NCBI RefSeq assembly: GCF_007570825.1
Contig: NZ_SUNB01000001.1
Location: 1,488,001-1,552,000 of the forward strand
Direction of reading: 5' to 3'
Length of the DNA: 64,000 nt
Origin: Pleionea sediminis
Lineage (GTDB): Bacteria > Pseudomonadota > Gammaproteobacteria > Enterobacterales > Kangiellaceae
Shown here: piece after piece, positions 21,386 to 31,442 of the stretch
How the letters are laid out: every line of letters starts with the position of its first letter
How positions within the stretch are numbered: the stretch's first letter is position 1
The notes under the pieces: generated by a model
What the model was told of the DNA's origin: nothing
Database searches by the model: none
What the model saw: only the letters and a program-made list of their open reading frames with translations
Translations under genes and position numbers: made by a program

Positions 21386-22477
21386 TTATTTTTGTCGTTG
21401 AAAACCGCCAGCCGAGCTAACGATCCAACCTTCAAGTTCTAATGTTAACAAGTTTGTATGAAGCTCAGCCACCGATTTTTTACAACGTTCTACTAAATCA
21501 TCCAAAGGCGTTGGTGAAAAATCAATCTGGTTGAGCAACTCATTTTGCTCAGGCGACAATTTTTCAGCAGTTCTTTCTTTCATTGATTCAGAATTTACTT
21601 CTGCTAACCAACCTAAATGCTGCAAAATATCATCTGCGTCTTCGACGAGATGGGCTCCTTCTTTAATCAACCAGTGACAGCCTTTCGCCATTGGATTATG
21701 AATAGACCCGGGAATAGCAAAAACATCTCTGCCTTGCTCCAAAGCATATTGAGCTGTAATTAACGAACCACTTTTGATCGCTGCTTCAACCACCAACACA
21801 CCCAAGCTTAACCCACTAATAATCCGATTACGTCGCGGAAAATTCGTGCCTCTCACACCGGTACCCAGCTCAAACTCAGAGAGTAACAAACCTTGCTCGG
21901 CAATGTCATAGGCTAACGATTTATGTCGTGCAGGGTATACTCGGTCTAAGCCCGTTCCAGCTACAGCAATCGTGTATCCTCCAGACCTTAATGCCGCTTG
22001 ATGTGCAAAGCCGTCAATGCCAAGCGCTAATCCAGAAGTAACGACCAAACCATTTTTGGCAAAGGTTCCCGCAAAATCTGATGTTGCGTTTTTACCTCCG
22101 ACGGTTGGGTTACGTGTTCCAACAACGGCTATTTGCGGCGAATGAATAAGGTCCAGCTTTCCTTTTGCGTACAAAAGAATGGGCGCTCCAGGAGATTCTT
22201 TTAGCAAGCGAGGGTAATCTCGATGGTCAGGATAAATTATGAAATGATCCTGGGACTCTTCGAGCCAAGACAATTGCTTGCTGATATCTTCCAGCTTGGC
22301 ACTTAAGATGTTCTTCACGAGTTCATTCGAGGCGCCGGTCGCCTCCAACTCTTCTTCCGTTGCATCAAATAAATGTTCAATAGATTCGAAGTGAGACAGT
22401 AGCTTCTTACTGGTGGACCAACCGATACGATTGATTTTAGATAAAGTAATCCATAACTGAAGTCTTTTTGGGCTCAT
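21386..22477 (-). CDS. dprA: DNA-processing protein DprA (Smf)
   Basis: Recombination mediator that loads RecA on incoming single-stranded DNA during natural transformation. In order: an N-terminal helix-hairpin-helix/SAM-like region (about 1-70), the Rossmann-fold core (about 95-290) with AVVGTRNPTVGG, VTSGLALGIDGFAHQAAL, AVAGTGLDRVYPARH, SEFELGTGVRGTNFPRRNRIISGLS and AIKSGSLITAQYALEQGRDVFAIPGS, then a C-terminal winged-helix (DML1-like) domain about 300-360. Length 363 is typical (E. coli Smf 374). Other competence genes would decide whether the cell is transformable; none is in the window. Confidence 0.96.
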   Translation of the reverse strand: MSPKRLQLWITLSKINRIGWSTSKKLLSHFESIEHLFDATEEELEATGASNELVKNILSAKLEDISKQLSWLEESQDHFIIYPDHRDYPRLLKESPGAPILLYAKGKLDLIHSPQIAVVGTRNPTVGGKNATSDFAGTFAKNGLVVTSGLALGIDGFAHQAALRSGGYTIAVAGTGLDRVYPARHKSLAYDIAEQGLLLSEFELGTGVRGTNFPRRNRIISGLSLGVLVVEAAIKSGSLITAQYALEQGRDVFAIPGSIHNPMAKGCHWLIKEGAHLVEDADDILQHLGWLAEVNSESMKERTAEKLSPEQNELLNQIDFSPTPLDDLVERCKKSVAELHTNLLTLELEGWIVSSAGGFQRQK

Positions 22478-22524
22478 CCTTGAACCTCCTAATTGTATTC
22501 TTTAATAAAAAACGGCTGCTAAGA

Positions 22525-23619
22525 TTAATAAGGTGTTTTAGCCTTATCAAGCACGTGCAACGGTCGTTGAGCTTTGAGTATAAGGCCAAGACTAACTTTT
22601 TCAAAGGTGCGAAATACCATTAATAATCCCGCTTCTTCATCAGGTAAGGTCACTTCTTCTTTCTGCAAAGTCATGTCTTTAAAAAAGGTAACCAGCGCAC
22701 CATCGGTATTCACATTTTTATTATCTCTCGCGTAAGGATCTTCAACGGTTTCACCACGCTGATGCACAGCTAGAACATGGCCAACTTCCATACCATCTCG
22801 CTCACCGCGATTGATAACTACCACATCATATTGACCAATTTGAACGACACCGTCGTAAACCGAAATAATGGTCGCATCCACCTGTTTATTTGGCGCATGC
22901 GGAAAGTAATTGGGTCTCAACTGAGCATCATTTGTCGGCCAGAGACGGTCACCCTTTAAAATTTCCGAAACCGAGGTTTCAATTCGAATGGTCGATGGGT
23001 CACCTGCCCGAACTTTCAAACCGGCTCCCAAATGAATAGCTTCTACACCTAACTCTTCATCAGTATCTGGGTCAACATATACATCGCCTTCTCGATAAAA
23101 AGTATATTTTGACGCTTCTGGCGTTGTAATCCCACGAACATAAACTTTATTATCAACAGCATTCGCCAGTCGGCCTTCATCTCCGGCCAAAACATAAGGC
23201 GCGTTTTCTAAGTCTTCTTCAGAAACAACACGTGCGCTAACCAAAAATGGTAAGATCGCGTCAAGAGGGATAGTGGATATTGCCTGACCTCGACTGACCT
23301 CTCGAATTTGCGGAGATAACTTAACCGTTCCGTCAGGTAAACGATCCGTTTTGATAATCCGCGGTTGGCCATCAACGTAAACTAACGCCAGAACATCGCC
23401 AGGAAAAATTAAATGCGGGTTATCGACCTGCTCGTTAACGTGCCAGATTTCCGGCCAAAGCCATGGATCTTCGAGAAACGCAGCTGAAATGTCCCAAAGT
23501 GTGTCACCAGGTTGAACAACATGGAACTCTGGATGATTCGGCTTTAATTCGGCAGCTTGAGCCCAAGCTCCACCGAAAAATGTCGCCATCGCCACGATTC
23601 CGACAATAAACTTTTTCAT
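22525..23619 (-). CDS. Secreted LysM-domain protein
   Basis: Exported protein with an N-terminal signal peptide (MKKFIVGIVAMATFFGGAWAQA, about 22 residues) and one LysM domain (about 31-80: FHVVQPGDTLWDISAAFLEDPWLWPEIWHVN). LysM normally binds peptidoglycan glycans. The remaining roughly 280 residues are a beta-rich domain of unknown function, with conserved-looking VQIGQYDVVVINRGERDGMEVGHVL near 265. The longest frame starts at 23628, but AAGGG is right against that ATG and 9 bases before the ATG at 23619, which I prefer (364 residues). A LysM gene just upstream of dprA is a recurrent gammaproteobacterial arrangement. It is divergent from def. Confidence 0.85.
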   Translation of the reverse strand: MKKFIVGIVAMATFFGGAWAQAAELKPNHPEFHVVQPGDTLWDISAAFLEDPWLWPEIWHVNEQVDNPHLIFPGDVLALVYVDGQPRIIKTDRLPDGTVKLSPQIREVSRGQAISTIPLDAILPFLVSARVVSEEDLENAPYVLAGDEGRLANAVDNKVYVRGITTPEASKYTFYREGDVYVDPDTDEELGVEAIHLGAGLKVRAGDPSTIRIETSVSEILKGDRLWPTNDAQLRPNYFPHAPNKQVDATIISVYDGVVQIGQYDVVVINRGERDGMEVGHVLAVHQRGETVEDPYARDNKNVNTDGALVTFFKDMTLQKEEVTLPDEEAGLLMVFRTFEKVSLGLILKAQRPLHVLDKAKTPY

Positions 23620-23796
23620 AATAGCCATCCCTTAATTTATACTATCGGGTTTACGCTACTGAACTTCTGTTTCGAAAGCGTCAAGTTCTTAAGTTAACTT
23701 TAGACTTGAAAAGCGCTATCTCAACACAGACTTATTCAGTATGATCATAATCTTAGCAGCAAAAGTTACTTTTTTACTAGAACTTAGATCACAGAT

Positions 23797-24297
23797 ATGC
23801 CGATATTAGAAATTCTTGAATACCCAGACCCCAGACTTCGCACAAAAGCAGAGCCTGTGGAGGATTTTGGTCCCGATTTACAGCGCCAAATCGATAACAT
23901 GTTTGAAACCATGTATCAGGCGCCTGGAATCGGCCTCGCAGCAACCCAAGTGGATTACCACAAACAGCTCATTGTAATCGACATATCTAATGAACAAGAT
24001 AGTCCATTAGTGCTAATAAACCCTAAAATTACTGATAAAAGAGGCGTTGAAGAGCGGGAGGAGGGCTGTTTATCCTTTCCGGGTGTTTACGCAAAGGTAG
24101 AGAGAGCCGATGAAGTTACCGTAGAGGCCTTGAATCGCGAGGGTGAAGCAATAAAGATAGATGCTGATGATTTGCTCGCTGTGTGTATTCAGCACGAAAT
24201 AGACCACATTGAAGGACGTTTATTTGTCGATTATTTATCGCCACTAAAGCGCGAACGAATAAAAAAGAAACTTAAAAAACTCCAAAAGAGCCGCTAA
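23797..24297 (+). CDS. def: Peptide deformylase Def
   Basis: Metalloenzyme that removes the N-formyl group from new proteins. All three motifs are present: GIGLAATQ (about 44-51), EGCLSFPG with the metal-ligand Cys (about 89-96) and [17 protein letters not shown], with the two His ligands and catalytic Glu of HExxH (about 131-147). Length 166 against 169 in E. coli. First gene of def-fmt-rsmB, with gaps of 3 and 2 bp, so a tight operon. Confidence 0.98.
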   Translation: MPILEILEYPDPRLRTKAEPVEDFGPDLQRQIDNMFETMYQAPGIGLAATQVDYHKQLIVIDISNEQDSPLVLINPKITDKRGVEEREEGCLSFPGVYAKVERADEVTVEALNREGEAIKIDADDLLAVCIQHEIDHIEGRLFVDYLSPLKRERIKKKLKKLQKSR

Positions 24298-24300
24298 CGC

Positions 24301-25245
24301 ATGCCACAACCTCGTATCGTATTCGCCGGTACGCCTGATTTTGCTGCAACGTGTTTCCAGCACTTGCTTGATGCAGGCTACAACATAGTCGCCACTTACA
24401 CACAACCTGACAGGCCTGCAGGCCGAGGTAAGAAGCTGCAACCTTCGCCAGTTAAAAAACTGGCCCAAACTCACGGAATTTCTGTTGAACAACCATTAAA
24501 TTTCAAAAATCCTCAAGATATTCAAAGACTTAATGACTACCAGCCCGATCTCATGATCGTCGTCGCGTATGGATTACTTCTCCCTCAGGCTGTGTTGGAC
24601 ATTCCTAAGCTTGGATGTATTAACATTCACGCGTCACTGCTCCCCAAATGGCGCGGTGCAGCGCCAATTCAACGCGCAATAGAAGCGGGAGATAGTGAAA
24701 CGGGTGTTGGAATCATGCAAATGGAGGCCGGACTAGATACAGGACCTCTGTGGGCAGAAGCTCGCTGCGAAATTACAGAAAATGAGACAGGTAGTAGTTT
24801 ACACGATAAGCTCGCCACTTTAGGTGGAAAAACACTGATTCAAACACTACCTACTATTTTATCCGAAAAAGGTGAACCGACCCCCCAAAGTGATGGAGCA
24901 ATTTATGCTCACAAATTAAATAAATCAGAAGCGCTATTGGATTGGTCGCAATCGGCAAAAAATCTCGAGCGAAAAGTCAGAGCGTTTAACTCATGGCCGG
25001 TTGCTTTTTTCAAAATAGATAATCAACCATACAGAGTTTGGGAAGCTTGTAGTTCAGAAGCACTAACCAACGAAAAACCAGGCACAATTTTGAGCGCAGA
25101 TAAAAATGGAATTACTATTGCTTGCGGGGAGGGTTGTCTTACAGTTAAGAGCGTACAACCTCCTGGAAAAAGAGCCATGTCAGCTGCCGATTTGTTAAAT
25201 TCACGAGCCAGCTTATTTGAAGTTAGCTCGATTATCGGTGAATAA
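24301..25245 (+). CDS. fmt: Methionyl-tRNA formyltransferase Fmt
   Basis: Formylates initiator Met-tRNA using 10-formyl-THF. The N-terminal formyltransferase domain has RIVFAGTPDFAATCF (about 5-18), the flexible YTQPDRPAGRGKKLQPSPVK loop that contacts tRNA, and the catalytic INIHASLLPKWRGAAPIQRAI block (about 107-127), with Asn, His and downstream Asp (GLDTGPL). The C-terminal OB-like domain (about 205-314) binds tRNA. Length 314 equals E. coli (315). Lies 3 bp after def. Confidence 0.98.
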   Translation: MPQPRIVFAGTPDFAATCFQHLLDAGYNIVATYTQPDRPAGRGKKLQPSPVKKLAQTHGISVEQPLNFKNPQDIQRLNDYQPDLMIVVAYGLLLPQAVLDIPKLGCINIHASLLPKWRGAAPIQRAIEAGDSETGVGIMQMEAGLDTGPLWAEARCEITENETGSSLHDKLATLGGKTLIQTLPTILSEKGEPTPQSDGAIYAHKLNKSEALLDWSQSAKNLERKVRAFNSWPVAFFKIDNQPYRVWEACSSEALTNEKPGTILSADKNGITIACGEGCLTVKSVQPPGKRAMSAADLLNSRASLFEVSSIIGE

Positions 25246-25247
25246 AC

Positions 25248-26549
25248 ATGTCCAATTTACGGGTCAATATCGCTCGTTGGTTTGCCGAAATCGCTTATAA
25301 AGGCTTGTCGGCCAACGCAGTAAACCAGACTTTACACCAAGAATTGTCAGATACGCGAGAAATAGCCTTCGCGCGAGAATGCCTTTTTGGCAGTGCACGA
25401 CATTTCGAAAAATTAAACTGGATTGCTCAGCAACTACTGAAGCGTCCCCTCAAAGCCCGGGAAAAGGAGCTTAAAGGACTACTCATTACCGCTCTTTATC
25501 AATTGCTGTATCTCGATACTCCTGATCATGCCGTATTATCAGAGTCGGTCGAAGCCACTCGCATACTGCAAAGAGAATGGGCGAGTGGGCTAATCAATGG
25601 CGTTTTACGTTCAGCACTAAGAGAAAAACAATCATTACTCAATAACGATAAACAACCGGATTGGGTTAAACATGAAGTGCCCGAATGGTTATTAAAAAGA
25701 CTCAAAAATGCTTGGCCCAAAAACTGGCAGCAAATTTGTTCAGAATCCAATAGAAAGGCCCCGTTGATTCTTAGAGCGAATCAACAATTCTCGCTTGATG
25801 AATCAGCTAATCTACTGGAGCAAGCAAACATCGACTATCGGTCTATTGATAATTTTCCAACAGCATTTGTTCTCAAAGAGGCACGACCAATTCAGGAAAT
25901 TCCAGAGTTTTCCACAGGTCGATTTTCAGTTCAGGACAGTGCTGCTCAGCTGGCTGCAGATTTGCTTCCCATTCAACCTGGCGATTGCGTACTTGACGCT
26001 TGTGCCGCCCCCGGCGGCAAGACAGCTCACATATTAGAAAAACACAAAGACATTCATTTAACCGCTATTGAGCTTGACGAAAAGCGGGCTCAAAAGATTC
26101 ACGAAAATTTAAATCGTCTTGGTCTCAATTGTAAGGTCGAGATTGTCGATGCCGCTTCATTTATTGAACCCGAAAAATACGATGCTATTTTATTGGACGC
26201 TCCATGCTCTGCAACTGGCGTTATAAGACGGCAACCGGATATTAAACTTCACCGAACAGATGAAGATATTTACCCTACCGTTCAACTTCAGCAAAACATT
26301 CTTACCAACCTATGGGATAATTTGAAACCCGATGGCTATTTTCTTTATGCGACTTGCTCAATCTTGCCCGATGAGAATCACAAGCAAATAAAAAGATTTT
26401 TAAAACAATTTCACGATGCAGAGTTGGTATCACTGGAAATACCAACGAGCATCCACCACATGAAAACACCTTTTGGAATGCAATTACTTCCAGCTCAAGA
26501 TAATGATGGCTTTTTCTACTCTTTATTGCGAAAAACCAAAAGTAATTGA
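25248..26549 (+). CDS. rsmB: 16S rRNA (cytosine(967)-C5)-methyltransferase RsmB
   Basis: SAM-dependent m5C methyltransferase acting on C967 of 16S rRNA. The N-terminal NusB-like RNA-binding domain spans about 5-135 (LLITALYQLLYLDTPDHAVLSESVE). The catalytic domain has VLDACAAPGGKTAHILE (near 250), LDAPCSATGVIRRQPDIK (near 317) with the PC-motif cysteine, and YATCSILPDEN (near 366) with the TC-motif nucleophile. Length 433 (E. coli 429). The usual next gene trkA is displaced by an inserted sensor kinase. Confidence 0.97.
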   Translation: MSNLRVNIARWFAEIAYKGLSANAVNQTLHQELSDTREIAFARECLFGSARHFEKLNWIAQQLLKRPLKAREKELKGLLITALYQLLYLDTPDHAVLSESVEATRILQREWASGLINGVLRSALREKQSLLNNDKQPDWVKHEVPEWLLKRLKNAWPKNWQQICSESNRKAPLILRANQQFSLDESANLLEQANIDYRSIDNFPTAFVLKEARPIQEIPEFSTGRFSVQDSAAQLAADLLPIQPGDCVLDACAAPGGKTAHILEKHKDIHLTAIELDEKRAQKIHENLNRLGLNCKVEIVDAASFIEPEKYDAILLDAPCSATGVIRRQPDIKLHRTDEDIYPTVQLQQNILTNLWDNLKPDGYFLYATCSILPDENHKQIKRFLKQFHDAELVSLEIPTSIHHMKTPFGMQLLPAQDNDGFFYSLLRKTKSN

Positions 26550-26763
26550 TCGGGCAAAGTCATCACTTCGTACCATATCCCTTTGATTCCAATTAATTTT
26601 GACGAAGGTATTAAAATTGCTATTCACTGTTGTAATTTCTAGCAAAATCCTGTTTTTAAGCCATACTTTTAAGAGTTAAACGTCATTAATAGCTATCTAA
26701 TTAAGCAATAGCTATTCCAATAGTCGTTGCCACACGCTTTTTAATTTCTATTGGCTGCACTCA

Positions 26764-29700
26764 ATGTTGAAACTGAACTTCTCACAAAAAATTTGGCTTG
26801 GATTTGCAGTTATTATTGCGTTGCTCACCTTGTCTAGCGGTGTAGCCCTCTACAATCTATTAGATATTAGCGAAGCAACCCAGGAAGTTAATGAAACAGC
26901 AGTTCCCATTGAAAAACAAAGTAATCAATTACAAATAAGTTTGCTCAAGCTCGGTAAACTTAGTGCTTCAGGTTATAACGCTGACACTCTGGAACAAATT
27001 CTTCAAGTAAGTAACCAGTTTGAGCAGGGAGACAAAGAATTCAAACAACAGTACAACAATCTGAAAGATACGGTGTCAAGTTATCCAGACATGCTCGAAC
27101 AGCTCACATCCGCTATAAAAACTTATGAAGAATATACTCAATCTGTCACCGTTATGCTGACAGCAAAAAAGGAAATCATTAAAGCAGAAAGCAATGCTAA
27201 TGAAGAATTAAACAAGCTCAGTAATATGGTTGATGATGCAGGTGCCTACTTGCTGGATATACCATGGATAATCTACGAGAATGACTCAGAAAAAAGAGAG
27301 ATGTTTGAGGGCATAGCGGGGCGCCTCGATGGTCTTGTTATAGGACTTTATAATGTACTTGAAGACATTAATAATAGTAGTGACATTGAATTTTTAAAAA
27401 AAGGAAAGTTTAATGTTGAAGACTCAATTAATGGTATTCAAGTAAGAAACCGAAATGCAGAAGTAAACTTACCAGGATTAGAAGATAAGGCACTATGGAA
27501 AGAATACTTATCAACACTCGAAAAATTAAAAGAACAATCTATCGGAGAAAACTCAATCGTTGACTTCAAAGTCAATCAAATTGAGCAGACATTAAACGCT
27601 CGTCAACAACTAGAGCTGTCACAAAAAGCGCTACAAAGCATTGTCGCTACGTTTGACGCCTTACTCTTAAAAGCTGATACACTTTTTAACTCGCGTCAAC
27701 AACAAGTAATGGACACTGTAAAACTTTCAAGTCAAAGTGTCATTATCGCCTGGATCGTATTGATTCTCTTAGCTTGGCAAAACTTTAATTCAATGCGTAA
27801 ATCCATCAAAAAGAAAATGGCTGATCTTGCAAAACTAAACTCTACAGGAGAAGAACTCGCAGCAACTCAAGATCAAAGTCGAGCTCTAGAGGCTGTTTTA
27901 AGTACTATGCACGAACAAACGGGCGTTGCTTATGGCTCTGTATTTTTGATGAATAAAGATGAGAAGCTAGAAGTTAAAGCCTCCTACCCACCCAAACAAA
28001 TTGATTCCGATACTAAAGCGGCTCAGTTTTCTTTAGGTGAAGGTATTCTCGGAAAGGCTGCAGAGAATAAAAAGATTAAGTTTGTACCAAATACTGGCAG
28101 TGAATCGGATTTCGTTAAGCAAGAAGGCATGCCAGATAAAGCATTACTATGCATTCCATTAGTCGATAAGGATGTCCTTATTGGCGTTATGAACTTTTCA
28201 GGAACAGTGGGTAATGTACGGTTTGAAGACAGTGATTACGAGTTTGCCGAGTCCATCGCGCGACTTCTGGTCACAACAATCAAAAACATTCGTATGCGCG
28301 AAGTCATCGAAGAACAAAACCGAACGCTCGAACAAAAAGTTAAAGAGCGAACAGCCGAACTAAGACGCAAAAATAAAGATATCGCAACCATGATGGCCAA
28401 TTTACATCAAGGTGTCTTCACGATTACTGAGGGTGGAGTTATCCATAATGAATACTCTAAGTATTTAGAAAAGATTTTGGAAACTGAGAATATCGCCAAT
28501 AGAAACTTTATGGACGTTCTATTCTCCAATACCAATCTCGGTAGTAACGCTCTCGATCAAATTTCAACGGCCGTAGACGCGATGATTGGCGTTGAAGAAA
28601 TGATGTTTGACTTTAACTCTCACCTATTGGCGAACGAGGTAACCCGAACGAACCCGAGCGGAGAAAAACGCTTGCTAGAAATTGAATGGGTCCCAATTGT
28701 AAATCAAGAAACCGATGAAACGGATAAATTATTAGTGACCGTTCGTGACGTTACAGAATTAAAAGAACTTCAAGAAGCTGCTGAACAACAGCGCAAAGAG
28801 TTGGAAATAATCGGGCAGATCTTATCCGTGGAAGATGAGAAGTTTAATGAGTTTCTAAGCACCTCGCTTGGCTTTGTAAACAATTGTCGCGAACTTATTA
28901 AATCGTCAGATAGTAAAGATCATGAGTTGATAGCTAGATTGTTCCGAAACATGCATACCGTAAAAGGCAACGCTCGAACAATGGGATTCAGTTATTTAAC
29001 GGATACAGTACATCAAGTTGAGCATCACTACGATGAGCTGCGCAAAAATGACGACTCCCAATGGGAGCCCGATTTGTTATTAAACGAACTTACGCAAGCA
29101 GAAAAAGATATTCAACGCTACAAAGATATTGCAAAAAATAAATTAAAAATTCGTAGTGCAACGGGTGATAGTCAAATTAAAAATGTGGATGAACTCAAAC
29201 GTTTAATCGATGAAGCGATAAAGCTCGATTTTTCCGCAAGCACAAAGGATGTGAAAAACTGGATCAAAGACAGTTATGATGTATTGGCACAAACGCAAGC
29301 TAAACCACTCAGTGAAATAATTACTACCGTCACTGAATCTGTTTACTCGCTGGCAGAGCAGCTTGGAAAGGACAAGCCAGATATTTACATTGATGATGGG
29401 AACGTTTTTATACGCAAGGAAAATCACGCCATGTTGGGTAATGTATTTATGCATATTATGCGTAATGCCATCGATCACGGTATCGAGCGCGGCGAAGAAC
29501 GTAAAGCCAAGGGCAAACCAATTAAGGGACAAATTGATCTCAAAGTTTCAAGTAGAGAAGGAAAAGTCATTATTACAATAGAAGACGATGGCCGTGGTCT
29601 TGCGTTAAATAAAATTTACCAAAGTGCTATCAACAAAGGCATCATCGATGCCGATCAGCCGAAGCCGTCAGATCAAGAAATAGCAAATCTAATTTTCTCC

Positions 29701-29901
29701 TCCGGCTTTTCTACAGCCTCTGAAGTTACCGAAATTTCAGGTCGCGGAGTCGGTATGGACGCAGTAAAACGCTTTGTCGAAGATTCCGACGGGACGATTG
29801 AAGTAAAGCTAACTAACGGCCAAGAATTAGACGATTTTCGAGGATTTTGCACTCAAATCACTCTGAATAGCGACAGCATTCTTCCTGCTTTGGTTTTCTA
29901 A
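26764..29901 (+). CDS. Membrane sensor with GAF, PAS, Hpt and CheA-type ATPase domains
   Basis: Large (1045 aa) inner-membrane signalling protein. In order: TM1 (about 9-31); a long, mostly helical periplasmic sensor (about 32-322) rich in Gln/Glu/Lys; TM2 (about 323-340); a GAF domain (about 370-510); a coiled coil (about 512-545, EQNRTLEQKVKERTAELRRK); a PAS-like domain (about 548-670); and an Hpt/CheA-P1-like helical bundle with phospho-accepting His731 in MHTVKGNARTMGF. A CheA-type HATPase follows, with N box RNAIDHG (Asn901), G1 DDGRGLAL (about 941) and G2 SGRGVGMDAVKRF (about 993). There is no CheW domain or receiver domain, and it ends soon after the ATPase. It therefore resembles CheA kinases without chemoreceptor coupling; its response regulator must be elsewhere. 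It lies between rsmB and trkA. Confidence 0.8.
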   Translation: MLKLNFSQKIWLGFAVIIALLTLSSGVALYNLLDISEATQEVNETAVPIEKQSNQLQISLLKLGKLSASGYNADTLEQILQVSNQFEQGDKEFKQQYNNLKDTVSSYPDMLEQLTSAIKTYEEYTQSVTVMLTAKKEIIKAESNANEELNKLSNMVDDAGAYLLDIPWIIYENDSEKREMFEGIAGRLDGLVIGLYNVLEDINNSSDIEFLKKGKFNVEDSINGIQVRNRNAEVNLPGLEDKALWKEYLSTLEKLKEQSIGENSIVDFKVNQIEQTLNARQQLELSQKALQSIVATFDALLLKADTLFNSRQQQVMDTVKLSSQSVIIAWIVLILLAWQNFNSMRKSIKKKMADLAKLNSTGEELAATQDQSRALEAVLSTMHEQTGVAYGSVFLMNKDEKLEVKASYPPKQIDSDTKAAQFSLGEGILGKAAENKKIKFVPNTGSESDFVKQEGMPDKALLCIPLVDKDVLIGVMNFSGTVGNVRFEDSDYEFAESIARLLVTTIKNIRMREVIEEQNRTLEQKVKERTAELRRKNKDIATMMANLHQGVFTITEGGVIHNEYSKYLEKILETENIANRNFMDVLFSNTNLGSNALDQISTAVDAMIGVEEMMFDFNSHLLANEVTRTNPSGEKRLLEIEWVPIVNQETDETDKLLVTVRDVTELKELQEAAEQQRKELEIIGQILSVEDEKFNEFLSTSLGFVNNCRELIKSSDSKDHELIARLFRNMHTVKGNARTMGFSYLTDTVHQVEHHYDELRKNDDSQWEPDLLLNELTQAEKDIQRYKDIAKNKLKIRSATGDSQIKNVDELKRLIDEAIKLDFSASTKDVKNWIKDSYDVLAQTQAKPLSEIITTVTESVYSLAEQLGKDKPDIYIDDGNVFIRKENHAMLGNVFMHIMRNAIDHGIERGEERKAKGKPIKGQIDLKVSSREGKVIITIEDDGRGLALNKIYQSAINKGIIDADQPKPSDQEIANLIFSSGFSTASEVTEISGRGVGMDAVKRFVEDSDGTIEVKLTNGQELDDFRGFCTQITLNSDSILPALVF

Positions 29902-30046
29902 CCTAAGTTTACTCAAGCACTACTAAGTGATTATCACCAATAATCAGGATTTTTACTGGAAAATCATACCAAATAGCGCATAATGCATAACAATGCACAT
30001 AAGCCTTTGTCTTATAAAACAATTTGCCTAAAATCCAACGAGCGCA

Positions 30047-31420
30047 ATGAAAATCATAATACTGGGTGCTGGACAAGTCGGCGGCACATTGGCAGTCAAC
30101 CTTGCAGGTGAAGACAACGACGTAACCGTTGTTGATACCAACGCGAAACGCTTGCGAGAGCTGCAAGATCATCTGGATCTTAGAACCATAGTCGGCTGCG
30201 GCTCTTTTCCCCATATATTACGACAAGCCGGGGCAGAAGATGCTGATATGCTTATTGCTGTCACGAATAGTGATGAAACCAATATGATTGCCTGCCAGGT
30301 CGCTTATTCTTTATTTCACACACCACGCAAAATAGCACGGGTCAGATCGGCTAATTACCTTTCAGAAAAAGATCTTTTCCAAACTGATGCGATTCCAGTT
30401 GATGTTGTAATCAGTCCCGAACAATTGGTTGTTCAGTCGATCTATCGTTTGATAGAAAATCCTGGCGCACTTCAGGTTGTTGATTTTGCAGGCGGTAAAG
30501 TCAGAATGGTTGCCGTAAAGGCCTATTATGGCGGCCCGTTGGTTGGTAACGCATTGTCTGCTTTAAAGGAGCACATGCCAACCATAGATACTCGAGTCGC
30601 TGCGATTTTTCGTCAAGGCCAAGCTATTATGCCCACCGGTGGTACGGTTATCGAAGCTGACGACGAAGTATTCTTCATTGCTGCGAGAAATCATATCCGT
30701 TCGGTGATGGGCGAACTGCAACGGCTTGAACGACCATACAAACGCATCATGATTGCCGGTGGAGGTAATATCGGACTTGGTCTGGCAAAGCTGCTAGAGG
30801 AAGACTATCAGGTAAAAATTATCGAACACAGCGTAAAACGGGCTCAACTCATTTCTGAGCAACTAGATGACACCTTGATCTTACAAGGCGACGCAGCAAA
30901 TCAAGACATGCTAAGCGATGAGAATATTGAAGATATTGATGTTTTTGTTGCCGTTACCAACAACGACGAAGTAAATATTCTCTCTGCGATTTTGGCAAAG
31001 AAAATGGGCGCGCGAAAAACAATGGTGTTGATTAGCCGTTCGGCCTACGTCGATCTAATGCAAGGACAAGAAATCGATATAGCAGTTTCACCACAACAAG
31101 CGACTGTCGGTAGTTTGTTAACGCATATCCGCCGTGGTGATGTTGCTAATGTTTACTCGCTGAGAAGAGGTGCTGCTGAAGCTATTGAAGCAATAGCTCA
31201 CGGCGATGAACAGACATCGCAAGTGGTTGGTCGAGCAATCGGCGAGATCAATTTACCACCCGGAACTAGTATCGGTGCGATTGTTCGTGACGAGCAAGTA
31301 CTTATCGCTCACGATAACATCGTCATACAATCTGATGACCATGTCATTTTGTTTTTGGTAGACAAAAAATACATTAGCGATGTCGAACAGCTGTTCCAAG
31401 TCGACTTTGCGTTCTTCTAA
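30047..31420 (+). CDS. trkA: Trk potassium uptake regulator TrkA
   Basis: Cytoplasmic gating ring of the Trk K+ uptake system. Two tandem RCK (TrkA-N plus TrkA-C) units: the first starts [22 protein letters not shown] with the GxGxxG NAD-binding motif, the second near 234 with [21 protein letters not shown]. Each is followed by a TrkA-C domain (about 140-220 and 370-455). Length 457 equals E. coli (458). It is followed at 22 bp by trkH, its membrane partner, so the pair forms a complete uptake unit. Confidence 0.97.
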   Translation: MKIIILGAGQVGGTLAVNLAGEDNDVTVVDTNAKRLRELQDHLDLRTIVGCGSFPHILRQAGAEDADMLIAVTNSDETNMIACQVAYSLFHTPRKIARVRSANYLSEKDLFQTDAIPVDVVISPEQLVVQSIYRLIENPGALQVVDFAGGKVRMVAVKAYYGGPLVGNALSALKEHMPTIDTRVAAIFRQGQAIMPTGGTVIEADDEVFFIAARNHIRSVMGELQRLERPYKRIMIAGGGNIGLGLAKLLEEDYQVKIIEHSVKRAQLISEQLDDTLILQGDAANQDMLSDENIEDIDVFVAVTNNDEVNILSAILAKKMGARKTMVLISRSAYVDLMQGQEIDIAVSPQQATVGSLLTHIRRGDVANVYSLRRGAAEAIEAIAHGDEQTSQVVGRAIGEINLPPGTSIGAIVRDEQVLIAHDNIVIQSDDHVILFLVDKKYISDVEQLFQVDFAFF

Positions 31421-31442
31421 TTTGTTACGTGACAATTAATCT

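Noticed and set aside
22551-22561. CACGTG near the LysM gene 3' end
   Set aside because: A lone hexamer without parS flanks.
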